Shown here one piece after another: positions 19,033 through 27,965 of a DNA stretch of 53,148 bases. The translations under genes and the position numbers were made by a program. Under the pieces are notes generated by a model, which saw only the letters and a list, made by a program, of their open reading frames with translations, was not told the origin of the DNA and ran no database searches. Source of the DNA: Anaerolineae bacterium (GTDB lineage: Bacteria > Chloroflexota > Anaerolineae > Aggregatilineales > Aggregatilineaceae); NCBI GenBank assembly GCA_023382715.1, contig JAHDWP010000023.1, positions 1 through 53,148 on the forward strand, given 5' to 3'. The first letter of the stretch is position 1; every line of letters begins with the position of its first letter.

Positions 19033-19590
19033 ATGAAACTGGCCGACGGCACCCTGACCCTCGCCCCGCGCCACGCCCGCGAGATCGCCGGTTATCACCT
19101 GCACCAGGGCCGCTCCAACGACTGCGGGCCGCACGTGGTGGCGATGGCCGTCAACTTCTGGCAGGGGCGCGCCGTCCTCGACGCGGCGGAAGTCGCCCGC
19201 GCCATGAACCGCCCGCGCCTGGGCGTTGGCTTCCCGCCGCTGGTCGTGCGCCGCATCCCGGCCTGGGCCACCTTTCCCTGGGGCATCGCCGACGTGCTGC
19301 GCGCTAACGGCGTCCCCGCGCGCTGGCGCGCCCGCGCCAGCGAAGACGATCTGCACCGCGCCCTGGCGGAAGACCGCCTGCTGATGCCCATCTACGGCGA
19401 GCCGCTGCGCTGGCGCGGCCTGCGCCCGACCGGTTGGGCGCACGTGGCCATCCTGTGCGGCTGGGAGCCGGCGGAAGAGCGCTACTGGTTCGTGGATTCG
19501 TCGCGGGCCAGCGCGCCGACGGCCCGCCCGCGCGCTGAGTTCCTGCGGCTGTGGGGTCACATGGGCCGCCTGCTGGTGGAGACGCGCTAG
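19033..19590 (+). CDS. C39-like cysteine peptidase family protein
   Basis: A 185-residue papain-fold protein of the peptidase C39-like type. A triad can be assigned: Cys31 in NDCGPH, His137 in GWAHVAI and Asp155 in YWFVDSS. C39 domains usually cut leader peptides behind double-glycine motifs, but stand-alone C39-like proteins often have no known substrate. No signal peptide or transmembrane helix is seen, so it is probably cytoplasmic. AGGAG lies 7 nt before ATG 19033. It is separated from the upstream lipoprotein gene by a heptamer repeat. Confidence 0.75.
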   Translation: MKLADGTLTLAPRHAREIAGYHLHQGRSNDCGPHVVAMAVNFWQGRAVLDAAEVARAMNRPRLGVGFPPLVVRRIPAWATFPWGIADVLRANGVPARWRARASEDDLHRALAEDRLLMPIYGEPLRWRGLRPTGWAHVAILCGWEPAEERYWFVDSSRASAPTARPRAEFLRLWGHMGRLLVETR

Positions 19591-19945
19591 GGCATCGAGG
19601 CGGAAATAGGTGTACGGGGTGCGTGCAAAACCTGTCAGGGTGGGGCACTGCGTTCTGCTGCGCCCTGGTTGACCTCCCCCCCGCTTGGCGCAGCGCGGCT
19701 GGGGGTGAGATCAATCAGCGCGTCGCTGTCAACCTTTGCACGCACCCGGTATACGGTTTGGCCTGGTCCAGCCCCCCATCCCCGGCCCTTCCCCCCTCGT
19801 GGGGGGAAGGGAGCGGAACGCCAACCTTCAGCCCCTCCCTCCTTGCGGGGGAGGTTTTTTGGGGGGACAGCGAACAACTGCCGGCGGACTCCCGCCAACG
19901 TGCACTAGCGCGCTAGCTGCGCAGCCCGGAGCCGCTGAGGGCTGC
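19591..19945. repeat. Repeat tract including copy 1 of a 240-bp duplication
   Basis: No gene is seen. Positions 19668-19907 are nearly identical (about 10 differences) to 23813-24053. It includes a two-hairpin GC-rich element (about 19776-19866) with arms cccttcccccc / ggggggaaggg and cccctccctcc / gggggagg. Confidence 0.85.
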
Positions 19946-20668
19946 TCACTGCTCTGGCGGGCAGTCGTAAAGATCATCCAGTTCCGGCTCAAGGAGGCCA
20001 ATCTGCACAGCGTAGCTCATCAGCTCGCGGAAGCTGTGCACTTCGAGCTTGGTCATGATATTGGCGCGGTGCCTGGTGACTGTGGCGGGGCTGATGCACA
20101 GCAGTTCTGCGATCGAGCGGTTAGAATGACCCTCCACCAGCAGGTGAAAGATCTCCTGCTCGCGCTCGGTCAGCCGGTCGTAGTGCGTGTCCGGCACGTG
20201 GGCCTGGCTGCCCCTCAGATACTCCTGGATGACCCGGTTGGAGATGTCCTGGCTCAGGTAGTAATCGCCCCTGGAGGCCCGGTGAATGGCCTGAATGATT
20301 TCGGAACTGGGCGAGGTCTTGGTGACGAAGCCCAGCGCCCCGGCATTCAGCGCTCGCAGAACGACGCTCTCGCGGCTGTACATGGTGACGATCACGGCCT
20401 GGACGGGCTGCTTGGAGGCTGAAATGCAGGTCTTGATCTGGCTAATCACCCCCAACCCGCTGAAACCGGGCATTGAGATGTCCAGCAGCACGACATCGGG
20501 CATCAGCTTGCGCGTGATCTCGAGCGCCTCACCACCATCGGAAGCCTGCCCCACCACGTGCATATCCGGTTGCGAGTCAATGACAGTGGCCAGCCCCTCG
20601 CGCATGAGGGGATGATCGTCGGCCAGAACCACAGCGATCTTCCGGCGATCCCGCTCTGCGACAGGCAT
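19946..20668 (-). CDS. NarL/FixJ-family response regulator
   Basis: A 240-residue regulator with an N-terminal receiver (ADDHPL acidic pocket at 16-21, phospho-acceptor Asp63 in VVLLDISMPG) and a C-terminal LuxR-type helix-turn-helix starting LTEREQEIFHLLVEGHSNRS. Phosphorylation by the histidine kinase encoded 9 bp upstream would drive DNA binding. A Shine-Dalgarno AGGAG precedes ATG 20668. Target genes are unknown; the HPP/cyanase genes on the same strand are candidates by position only. Confidence 0.92.
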   Translation of the reverse strand: MPVAERDRRKIAVVLADDHPLMREGLATVIDSQPDMHVVGQASDGGEALEITRKLMPDVVLLDISMPGFSGLGVISQIKTCISASKQPVQAVIVTMYSRESVVLRALNAGALGFVTKTSPSSEIIQAIHRASRGDYYLSQDISNRVIQEYLRGSQAHVPDTHYDRLTEREQEIFHLLVEGHSNRSIAELLCISPATVTRHRANIMTKLEVHSFRELMSYAVQIGLLEPELDDLYDCPPEQ

Positions 20669-20677
20669 GGCCCACTC

Positions 20678-21799
20678 CTATCCCAAGTTGGTGGTGGCCG
20701 AGGTGTCTGGGCCTACCAGTGCTGCTATATTCGCGAGAGTCCGCTCCCCGGGGGACCCAGGACTGCTCACTGGGGCGACCTCTGGGATCACAACCCTGAT
20801 GACCGTGCCACAGTTCACCCTGGAGCTGATCTTGAGCGTGCCTCCCAGCTCTGCCACGCGCTGCTGCATGATGCGCAGACCAGTGCCCGGGCGGTGCATG
20901 GCCGGGTCAAAGCCCCGTCCCTGGTCCTGGATCATGACGATGATCCGGGGATGGCTGTAGATCAGCTTGCACTGGACCAGCCCGGTTTGGGCGTGCTTGA
21001 CCACGTTGTTCAGCCCTTCCTGAAAAATACGGAAGAGCACCACCTCGACTTCCTGCGCGAAGCGCTTGTTCTGCAAGCCGAGGAACTGGCAGTCCACCGT
21101 GATGCCATACAGAGACTTGTAATAGCCGGCCATCCAGCGCACAGTCTCCTGGATGCCGAATGGCTTGAGGGTGGAGGGCAGCAGGTCGCTTGAGATGCGG
21201 CTGATCTCGCGCCCCACTTCCTCCGCGCGGCGGATGATCTGTTCCAACCGTTCCTGTTCGTGCTGCAGACCTTCGCGCTCGCGCAGCGAGGTGTGCAGGT
21301 TTTCCAGAGAGAAGCGCAGCGCGATGACGGTCTGCCCGACCTGGTTGTGCAGGTTGCTGGCGATGCGCGCCTTCTCTCTTTCCTGAATCTGCATGAACTG
21401 AGTCGAGATCCAGTTAAGCTCCTCCTCAGACTGGACTCGTTCGGTCACGTCGAAATAGACTTCTGCCCGGCCAATGATCGCGCTGTCTTTGTAGATTGGC
21501 TGACTGAAATGCTCCAGCCAGCGCTCCTGGCGACCGCCGCCGGGCAGCACATGGCAGATGAAGTTCTCGGCGTAGGTGTTTGAGTCGTAGGTCGCCAGGA
21601 CCCGCTGGCGGAAGTCGGCGCCCCCTTCAATGATGGCCGAGATGCGCTCGCGGATCAGGTAGCGCTTGTCCTGGCCCAGCAGCTCTGTGCGGGGAATGCC
21701 GAAAAATTCTTCAAGCTTGGAATTCACCCGTCTCACATGAAACTGGCTGTCCAGAATGAACACCCCAACAGGCAGAGCATCCAAAACATTCAGTAGCAT
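20678..21799 (-). CDS. PAS-domain histidine kinase, HisKA_3 type, with Asn after the phospho-His
   Basis: A 373-residue soluble sensor kinase. A PAS domain (about 1-120, with a PAC-like segment ending in AEVYFDVTERVQS) leads into a HisKA_3 dimerisation domain and a HATPase domain with N-box FRIFQEGLNNVVKH, QDQGRGFDP and TGLRIMQQR. The phosphate acceptor is His151. The normal HDxxxQ motif reads HNQVGQ, so the conserved Asp is Asn152 while Gln156 remains. No transmembrane helix is present, so the signal should be intracellular. It pairs with the regulator 9 bp downstream. A TATAAT at 21844-21839 (minus) is a plausible -10. Confidence 0.88.
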   Translation of the reverse strand: MLLNVLDALPVGVFILDSQFHVRRVNSKLEEFFGIPRTELLGQDKRYLIRERISAIIEGGADFRQRVLATYDSNTYAENFICHVLPGGGRQERWLEHFSQPIYKDSAIIGRAEVYFDVTERVQSEEELNWISTQFMQIQEREKARIASNLHNQVGQTVIALRFSLENLHTSLREREGLQHEQERLEQIIRRAEEVGREISRISSDLLPSTLKPFGIQETVRWMAGYYKSLYGITVDCQFLGLQNKRFAQEVEVVLFRIFQEGLNNVVKHAQTGLVQCKLIYSHPRIIVMIQDQGRGFDPAMHRPGTGLRIMQQRVAELGGTLKISSRVNCGTVIRVVIPEVAPVSSPGSPGERTLANIAALVGPDTSATTNLG

Positions 21800-21904
21800 G
21801 GCTCTTCACCGCCCTACACAATTTTGGTTTCTGTCACCATTATACTCTGACCGTGAAGCGTTTCATATCGGCTATAACAACCAGCGCGCGCCTGGCTGAC
21901 GCAA

Positions 21905-21934
21905 AGAAGGGAGACAGACAGCTCGCTCCCTTCT
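21905..21934 (-). terminator. Possible terminator after the HPP gene
   Basis: Arms agaagggag (21905-21913) and ctcccttct (21926-21934), loop 12 nt. On the minus strand it is followed by a weak T-rich tail (tttgcg). It would separate cyanase-HPP from the two-component pair. Confidence 0.45.
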
Positions 21935-22019
21935 CCGCTGATCGGCTATGAAACCGGGGGAAAGCGAGCCTCTGTGCGCGACTTTGCCCGCCCGGATTGT
22001 CACTCTGCGATCGGCTCAG

Positions 22020-22559
22020 CTAGAGCCAGAAGGCCGGGTATCTGCGCTTGGGCCACACATTGTTAAGCAGGACACCAACCACCACAAAAAACAGGCAACC
22101 GACCAGAACCGGCTCAACCAGCCATTCCAGCCCGGTGATCTGGTTCAGGACGGGCAGCAGCGCTGTTGCGCCGGCAGGCGGGTGAACGGTCTTGGTGGCC
22201 ACCATCAGGGCGATGGCGAAACCGTTGGCCAGCGCCAGCGTCCACCAGGTGCTTTCCTTGAAGATCGTGTAAACGACAATGCCTGTCAGGCCGGCGATCA
22301 GGTGCCCGCCCACGATGTTGCGTGGCTGCGAAAAAGGCGCTGCGGGAGCGGCAAACACCAGCACCGCCGTTGCGCCGAAGGGGACGATGAAAGTCTTGAC
22401 CAGTTCCCACTCGGTGTTGACAAGCTGCAACAGCGCGATGATGATTAACCCGCCCACCCCAGAGATCAAAATCTCTTGCCAACTGGGATAGGGCAGGCCG
22501 GAGAGCGCCTTGACCCCTCTAAGTTTTTCAAGATAGGATGGAGCCGCTTGTTCTGACAT
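22020..22559 (-). CDS. HPP family membrane protein
   Basis: A 179-residue membrane protein with the family's signature HPPAGAT (126-132) and a NIVGGH segment (81-86). About five transmembrane stretches are visible (near 29-47, 56-73, 82-100, 104-122, 144-167). HPP proteins in cyanobacteria and plastids have been shown to move nitrite; others are uncharacterised. Cyanase lies directly upstream on the same strand, about 150 bp away, so a role in nitrogen-anion transport, perhaps cyanate or nitrite, is a reasonable inference. GGAGGGG precedes ATG 22559. Confidence 0.85.
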   Translation of the reverse strand: MSEQAAPSYLEKLRGVKALSGLPYPSWQEILISGVGGLIIIALLQLVNTEWELVKTFIVPFGATAVLVFAAPAAPFSQPRNIVGGHLIAGLTGIVVYTIFKESTWWTLALANGFAIALMVATKTVHPPAGATALLPVLNQITGLEWLVEPVLVGCLFFVVVGVLLNNVWPKRRYPAFWL

Positions 22560-22710
22560 AGTCCCCTCCGCGAAGGGTGATTATCAAGGGCACGCCAGTT
22601 CCTTCAGAAGAGTGACGTGCCCTGTCTATCCAGTTGTGCTTGTTAATGCTTGCTGGCATCAGCCCACTGCTTGCTGTGAGCATTGCCCTGGAACGCGAAG
22701 TTCACGGGCC

Positions 22711-23190
22711 TTACCAGGGGTACTTCCCGGCATGGCTGTACGGCAGGCACTTCCCGTTAAAGGTGATGATGATGCGATCTCCCTTAGGATCCGGGCGGCG
22801 CTCGACATCAACTGTGAAGTCAATGGCACTCAGAATCGCGTTGCCGAACTCTTCGTGAATCAACTCCTTGAGGGCCGGGCCGAAGGTGTCGAACACCTCA
22901 TGCAGCCGGTAGAGGATCGGGTCTGCGTAGCCCTTGTAGGGGTGCTCCGCCATGTAGGCGACATCCGCCGCCGAAAGGCCTAGTTCCTGGGCGAGCTTGT
23001 CAAGATATTCCTGTGGCACCCACTGCTGACCATCAATCGCACAGGCCAGCCAGGCCTTGCTGACGCCGAGTTTCTCGGCCAACGCCTGGTAGGTGATGCC
23101 CTTCTTGACTCGCGCGGCTTTCACCTTCGCCGCTGCCGCTGCGCGCCCCTCTGGCCGCCACAAATATTCCTTATTCGACGTAGGTTGCAT
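22711..23190 (-). CDS. cynS: Cyanate hydratase (cyanase)
   Basis: Converts cyanate plus bicarbonate to CO2 and carbamate, the latter breaking down to ammonia and CO2; it allows use or detoxification of cyanate. The 159-residue protein has the N-terminal helical, POU-like domain (about 18-80) and the C-terminal catalytic fold. Active-site residues align as Arg95 and Glu98 (LYRLHEVF) and Ser121 (AILSAIDF), one off the E. coli numbers 96, 99 and 122. The C-terminus GDRIIITFNGKCLPY is characteristic. AAAAGGAG precedes ATG 23190. No carbonic anhydrase (cynT) is adjacent; the neighbour is an HPP transporter-like gene. Confidence 0.95.
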   Translation of the reverse strand: MQPTSNKEYLWRPEGRAAAAAKVKAARVKKGITYQALAEKLGVSKAWLACAIDGQQWVPQEYLDKLAQELGLSAADVAYMAEHPYKGYADPILYRLHEVFDTFGPALKELIHEEFGNAILSAIDFTVDVERRPDPKGDRIIITFNGKCLPYSHAGKYPW

Positions 23191-23480
23191 GTTATTGCTC
23201 CTTTTCTTGTCTCTGCTTATGGTTAGACTTAAAGGTTAGGTTACGGGATGGAGTTTCTTGATCTGTTGCCGTGTCTGTTTCAGCCTGACTGCTCTTGATT
23301 GCCTCCTTTCGAAGTATGACCTGGAGACCTGATGCACCCTGTTCCGGTGTTTTGCAACTCTTCTTCCCGGACACCTCAAGAGCACTGCTGAGTTGAAATT
23401 CTTCGTCGTGTCTCTTGGTCCACTTGTGAAAAATCGGGCAACAGGCAATCTCATTATCCGGCATGAGGACTCCATCCATC
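23191..23480. other. Low-GC stretch upstream of cyanase
   Basis: About 290 bp with visibly lower GC than its surroundings. It should hold the cynS promoter, though no convincing -35/-10 pair stands out. A 95-codon ORF (23192-23479, minus) ends just before cynS; its composition and lack of any recognisable motif make it doubtful. The anomaly could mark a horizontally acquired cynS promoter segment. Confidence 0.4.
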
Positions 23481-24053
23481 TATTGCGCATTCGATGTAGT
23501 TCGGTGGAAAAAGATATGTATGCGCTGGCGGGTCGCGCCACTGGCGAGCGCGTCTGTTCATGCGGCAGCGCGGGGGAGGGTGCAGTGCCGGGCAGGGGGC
23601 CGGGCAGACGGGCGCGCCTGCAAGACCTGTCAGAGACCCTATGGAAAGGTCTGCGTTACGATTACCCTCACCTCTCAGTCCCCTCTCCACACGCGGCGAG
23701 GGGGGTTGGCCAGGCGTCCTTGGCGCGCAGCGGCTCCGCAGCGCGCCGCGCAGCCAGGAGGTGAGGTAAAGCTCTGCGCACTGAGACTTGCGGCGATTGC
23801 CCTGCTGGACGAGTTGACCTCACCCCCGCTCGGCGCAGCGCGGCTAAGGGTGAGGTCAACCAGCGCGTCGCTGTCAACCTTTGCACGCACCCGGTATACG
23901 GTTTGGCCTGGTCCAGCCCCCCATCCCCGGCCCTTTCCCCCTCGTGGGGGGAAGGGAGCGGAACGCCGACCTTCAGCCCCTCCCTCCTTGTGGGGGAGGT
24001 TTTTTTGGGGGGACAGCGAACAACTGCCGGCGGACTCCCGCCAACGTGCACTA
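23481..24053. repeat. Repeat tract including copy 2 of the 240-bp duplication
   Basis: No gene is seen. Positions 23629-23656 carry the reverse complement of the taacgcagacctttccatag block found at 1104-1131. A GC-rich hairpin element follows (about 23660-23765). Positions 23813-24053 duplicate 19668-19907; the last three bases, cta, are the stop codon of the glycosyltransferase gene on the minus strand. Confidence 0.85.
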
Positions 24054-26108
24054 ACTCCCCAGCGGAATCATCGCGCCCTGCGCCAGGTACGCGCCCGCCT
24101 CGTCCAGCACTGCGACGTTACGGAACGTTTCCCCCTCGACCGTGTACATCCCCGCGTAGAGGGTGGTCGTCTCCGGCGGGAGGGTCAGGTCGAACCACAG
24201 CACCAGTTGGTCGCCCGCCCGCCAGTAACGCCCCGGCCAGGCGGGGCGATCCGCCTGGGCCAGCCGCGTCCCGCTCGCGTCCAGCGCGTGCACGAACGCC
24301 TGGGCGTCCGCGCCCCCCGGCCCGGCCAATTCCCAGACCAGCGCCACGCCCCCCTCGCCCAGCGCGTAGCCGGTGAGCGCCGCCCCGTTGGCAAAGCGGA
24401 CGGGGGCAATGGGCGTCATGTCTGCCAGCGGCAGCGCGGACGGGGCCGGGCGCAGCGCGTAAGGCGGCTCACCGGGGCGCAGGGGGAACACGCCCGTCTC
24501 CGGCGCGTCGAGGCAGGCGGCGTCCGGGCAGGTGCGCAGCCCGGGGACGGGCGCGATCAGTTCCAGCGCGTCCCCGGCGGGGAAGACTGCCGTGCGCGTG
24601 CCGTCCACAAAGCGCACTGAGGGCAAAGAGTCGAGCAGCGCGCCCCACACCGCCGGAATCTCGTCGAAGGGCGCGAGTTCCTCATCGCTGATCACGATCA
24701 CGTCCGCCGGATCGCGGGCCAGGATCGCCGCGCGCACGTCGAGCAGGTAGTGCAGCGGCGGGCCGAAGCCGCCCGGCGTGGCCCGCCCGTCCACGAAGTC
24801 GAGCAGCGTGGCGAAGCTGTGCACCTGCAGCGCGACGATCAGCGCCAGCAGCGCAGCCATCCCCGCGCTCAGCGCGCGGCGGAGGCGCGGCGCGCGCACC
24901 GCCCCTATCCCGGCGTCCACTCCTGCCCCGGCCAGCAGGTAGGCGGCGGGCATCAGCGGGATGAAGTAGTGCGCCACGACCTGCGTCCACTCCCAGGTGA
25001 AGAGCAGCACGGGGGCGATCAGCCAGGCGGCGAGAACGATCTGTATCCCGCCTCTTTCTTCTTCGGCGGGGATGTTGCTTGGCGACACCTTCGCTGGGAC
25101 GTGAAGATTTCGGAATGCGAATTGCGAATTGCGCATCTGATTTTCCGCAATCCGCAATCCGCAATCCGCAATTCTACGCCGCCAGATCGCCCGCCCCAGC
25201 CACCATGCGGCGGTCAGCGCCGCCGCCAGCGGAATCAGGGCGAAGAGGGGATCGGCATCGGGGACGGTGGCGCGGTAGGCGCGGAACTGTTCCGGCCCGG
25301 CCAGCGCGTGAATGTCCGTCCCGGCGACGGTCAGCCAGGCCTGTTCCAGCGCCCGGCTGCTGAGGATGCGCGCGTGATCGGGGCCGGGCTGCACGCGCTC
25401 GCGCCAGGCGTCCGGCGAGAGCCAGCCGTCGCGGTGCGCGCCGATGGCGGCGGGCAGGACGGTCAGCGCGGCGAGCAGCAGCCCGGCGGCCAGCTCGCGG
25501 CGGCGCACCCGGCGCGGCCAGAGGGCCAGCGCCAGGGCGCTCAGCGGGGCGAGGCTGACGGCGGCGTAGTGAATCTGGATGGTGAGCGCCAGCAGCGGCC
25601 AGTGGGCGAGGCGCGCCCAGCGCTTCCCCTCAGCATAACCGAGCAGCGCGGTGAAGACGGTGAGCACGGCGAAGGGCGGCAGCAGGTTCTGCGCCCACAG
25701 CTTGCGGGCGTAAATCGCCCCCCAGGGGCTGGCCGCATAGAGCAGCGCGGCGATGAGCGCCGCCCGCGCACCGGCGTAGCGCCGCGCCAGCGCCCAGGTG
25801 AGCGCCACCGCCGCGACGTTCAGCGCGCCGACGTAGAGCGTGGCGGGCAGTGGGCTGTCGCTGAAGAGGAAGGGGACGGCGAACAGGTAGACGCTGACTG
25901 GCGGGTTGGGCACATTCACCGAGGAGCTGAGGCCGAGCAGGGGCAGCTCGCGCCCGCGCGCCAGGTCGAGCGCGCGAGTCATCATGTTGGCTTCGTCGCG
26001 CTTGAACTCGCTGATGCCCGGCGCGCCCAGGCGCAGCGCCGCCGCCAGCAGCAGGATCAGCGTCAGCGCCAGCCACTCGCCGCGCCGGATTGGAGTAGCC
26101 CACGCCAT
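24051..26108 (-). CDS. GT-C (family 39-like) membrane glycosyltransferase with repeat insertion
   Basis: A 685-residue multi-pass protein resembling the PMT/ArnT (GT39) families, which transfer sugars from lipid carriers outside the membrane. The first external loop carries FKRDEANMM, matching the family's acidic catalytic loop, followed by about ten hydrophobic helices and a C-terminal soluble domain (about 440-685). Roughly residues 311-345 are encoded by an inverted heptamer repeat (RRIADCGLRIAENQ and following), which keeps the frame and falls in a loop between helices. ATG 26108 is chosen; a TTG at 26129 is also possible and neither has a clear Shine-Dalgarno. The TAG stop lies inside a dispersed repeat. 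Confidence 0.75.
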   Translation of the reverse strand: MAWATPIRRGEWLALTLILLLAAALRLGAPGISEFKRDEANMMTRALDLARGRELPLLGLSSSVNVPNPPVSVYLFAVPFLFSDSPLPATLYVGALNVAAVALTWALARRYAGARAALIAALLYAASPWGAIYARKLWAQNLLPPFAVLTVFTALLGYAEGKRWARLAHWPLLALTIQIHYAAVSLAPLSALALALWPRRVRRRELAAGLLLAALTVLPAAIGAHRDGWLSPDAWRERVQPGPDHARILSSRALEQAWLTVAGTDIHALAGPEQFRAYRATVPDADPLFALIPLAAALTAAWWLGRAIWRRRIADCGLRIAENQMRNSQFAFRNLHVPAKVSPSNIPAEEERGGIQIVLAAWLIAPVLLFTWEWTQVVAHYFIPLMPAAYLLAGAGVDAGIGAVRAPRLRRALSAGMAALLALIVALQVHSFATLLDFVDGRATPGGFGPPLHYLLDVRAAILARDPADVIVISDEELAPFDEIPAVWGALLDSLPSVRFVDGTRTAVFPAGDALELIAPVPGLRTCPDAACLDAPETGVFPLRPGEPPYALRPAPSALPLADMTPIAPVRFANGAALTGYALGEGGVALVWELAGPGGADAQAFVHALDASGTRLAQADRPAWPGRYWRAGDQLVLWFDLTLPPETTTLYAGMYTVEGETFRNVAVLDEAGAYLAQGAMIPLGS
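25112..25174. repeat. Inverted heptamer repeat inside a coding region
   Basis: The left side has gcgaatt units and the right side four ccgcaat-type units in opposite orientation around catctgatttt. It is intragenic but in frame. The same unit is intergenic at 7771-7808 and 37293-37359. Confidence 0.85.
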
Positions 26109-26167
26109 ATACGGACTCGCTCGGTGCAATAGGGAGCCGGGAGCCAGCTTAAGCGGGGCGCTGAAGA

Positions 26168-26201
26168 AGACTTCCGAAGTCCTCGGAGACTTCGGAAGTC
26201 T
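26168..26201. repeat. Family A palindrome
   Basis: Arms agacttccgaagtc (26168-26181) and gacttcggaagtct (26188-26201), loop ctcgga. It lies 12 nt after the stop of the PHP-AlbA gene (minus strand). Confidence 0.85.
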
Positions 26202-26213
26202 GATCGCCGCGCC

Positions 26214-27965
26214 CTATTCGTCCTCGCCGGCGAACGCCTGCCAGGGGCCGTGCATCCCCTCGTAGGTCACGCCGTAGTAGATGCGCAGCTCGCCCTGGAC
26301 GCGCTGCACCAGGTCGTAGCGCACCGTCCCCCCGCGCTTGTAGCGCTTCCACAGGCCGATGTCGCCGTGCCACTGCACCTGATCCGGCTGCACGGGGCTG
26401 GACTCGTGCTCGGTGATGGCGTAGTGCCACAGCCGCCGCGCCGACGACCGCGTGACGTTCTTGACCACGTTGCTGTTGCGCAGGTCGCGCATCATGTGGT
26501 ACATCACGCCCTTGCGCTGCTCGGAGCCGATGACCTCCACACCGGTGCGCGGCGCTTCGATGGCGGCTTCTGGTCTGGCCGGCTCTGGCGGGGCGGAAGC
26601 CGGTTCCTCGATGGTGGGGCGGGCGTCAGCGGGCTGTGATGGGGCGGGCGTCTCGTCGCTCTTCAAGCGCCCCTGAACGACCAACTGCACGATCTCGTCG
26701 CGCACGGCCAGGTTCGTCTCCGCCTCGTCGCGCACGTAAATCTTGTTGTCGTCAATGGCGTAGGGCGGGTCGTCGCCGCGCGGGACGCGGACGCGCACGA
26801 CGGATTTGCCGTGCGTCTCCAGCACGTCCACCGCCACTTCGAGCGGCGGGGTGATCTTGTGCTCGATCTCGTCGCGCAGCATCTCAACCGCTTCGCCCGT
26901 GTTGGGGATGCCGATCGGCGGGTCCTTCGGCTTGGTGCTGACGCCGACGAAGACGGTGCCGCCGTTGGTGTTGGCGAAGGCGCACACGTCGGCGATGACG
27001 GCGAAGAGCCGCCCGCCGCGCCGCGTCAGCCCTTCGTGGAACGCCTGGACGATGCTCGGCCCTTCTTCACGCGCCGCCTGCACGTGATCATACGGGGCGT
27101 GACTGGCCCGGTAGGGGCGCGTGCTGGCGAAGTCGTTGCTCTCGAACACGTCCAGCAGCGCGTCGAAGGTACGCTCTGGCAGCAGCACCTCGGTCACACG
27201 GTCGCCGACTCCCAGGTGCTTGGTATTGCGCGGGTCGGCCAGCAGGCGGTGCGCGTCCGATCCCTGAATGCAGCGCATCCGGCGGGGATATTCGGGCTTG
27301 GTGCCGTCGAAGAAGCGCGCTGTGTTGCGCTGGCCCTTGCGATCCAGGTCGGTGATCTCTAGGGCGTGCAGATGCGGGTCCTGCGTGTAGGCGATCTTGG
27401 TCTGCCCGCCGAAGTCAAAGCCACGCATGGCCACGCCGTGACTCGAATTGGCGTGGGCGGCGATGACGATGCCGCCCGCCTCGTTGATGCGGCGGTAGGC
27501 GGTCAGCACGTCCGCCGACGCGCCCACATTGGACGAGCCTTCGTCCAGGGCGGCGGGGGGGATGTTCAGGTTGAGCAGGATGTGCTCAAGCTGGCGAACA
27601 GGCGTATCCGGGGCGAAGACGCCCAGGATGTGAAAGCCGAAGGTCGCCGTGAACTCAAAGCCCGGCAGGACGAGAATCTTGTCCAGCAGCCGGCGGTATT
27701 CGGCCAGCTTGCGCTTCTCGTCGGGCTGGATGCGGTTCAGGCGCTCCAGCAGGCTGAGCTGCTCGATCTCGTCGAGCATCGCCCGGTAGCCGGCCACCGT
27801 GTTGTGGTCGGTGAAGGCGACAATGTCCAGGCCGCGCACTTCGGCCTGGCGCAGAATGTCTACATAACTGACGTCCGACTCCTGGTAATCGGCTGAGCCG
27901 GGGGTATGCAGATGCAGGTCCATGCGGTACCAGTGCATCTTCGAGCGTCGTGATTTTCCGCTCAC
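26214..27965 (-). CDS. PHP phosphoesterase domain fused to AlbA_2-like DNA-binding domain
   Basis: A 583-residue fusion. Residues about 15-290 form a PHP domain with metal ligands visible as HLHTPGS (His18, His20), FTDHNT (Asp53, His54), AAHANSSHG (His171) and GSDAH (Asp237, His239). Residues about 300-430 match the AlbA_2/divergent Schlafen-type nucleic-acid-binding domain ([13 protein letters not shown], then [14 protein letters not shown]). A Pro/Ala-rich linker (about 438-475) leads to an unrecognised C-terminal domain (478-583, with [12 protein letters not shown] and [15 protein letters not shown]). GTG 27965 is preferred because GGAGAG lies just upstream; ATG at 27938 is the next option. 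A nuclease or phosphatase acting on nucleic acid is inferred. Confidence 0.75.
   Translation of the reverse strand: MSGKSRRSKMHWYRMDLHLHTPGSADYQESDVSYVDILRQAEVRGLDIVAFTDHNTVAGYRAMLDEIEQLSLLERLNRIQPDEKRKLAEYRRLLDKILVLPGFEFTATFGFHILGVFAPDTPVRQLEHILLNLNIPPAALDEGSSNVGASADVLTAYRRINEAGGIVIAAHANSSHGVAMRGFDFGGQTKIAYTQDPHLHALEITDLDRKGQRNTARFFDGTKPEYPRRMRCIQGSDAHRLLADPRNTKHLGVGDRVTEVLLPERTFDALLDVFESNDFASTRPYRASHAPYDHVQAAREEGPSIVQAFHEGLTRRGGRLFAVIADVCAFANTNGGTVFVGVSTKPKDPPIGIPNTGEAVEMLRDEIEHKITPPLEVAVDVLETHGKSVVRVRVPRGDDPPYAIDDNKIYVRDEAETNLAVRDEIVQLVVQGRLKSDETPAPSQPADARPTIEEPASAPPEPARPEAAIEAPRTGVEVIGSEQRKGVMYHMMRDLRNSNVVKNVTRSSARRLWHYAITEHESSPVQPDQVQWHGDIGLWKRYKRGGTVRYDLVQRVQGELRIYYGVTYEGMHGPWQAFAGEDE

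Noticed and set aside
23192-23479. 95-codon ORF directly upstream of cynS
   Set aside because: No motif, no clear ribosome binding site and unusual composition; kept only as a low-GC region.
24750-26132. 460-codon ORF antisense to the glycosyltransferase
   Set aside because: Low-complexity Gln/Arg/Gly-rich translation typical of shadows.
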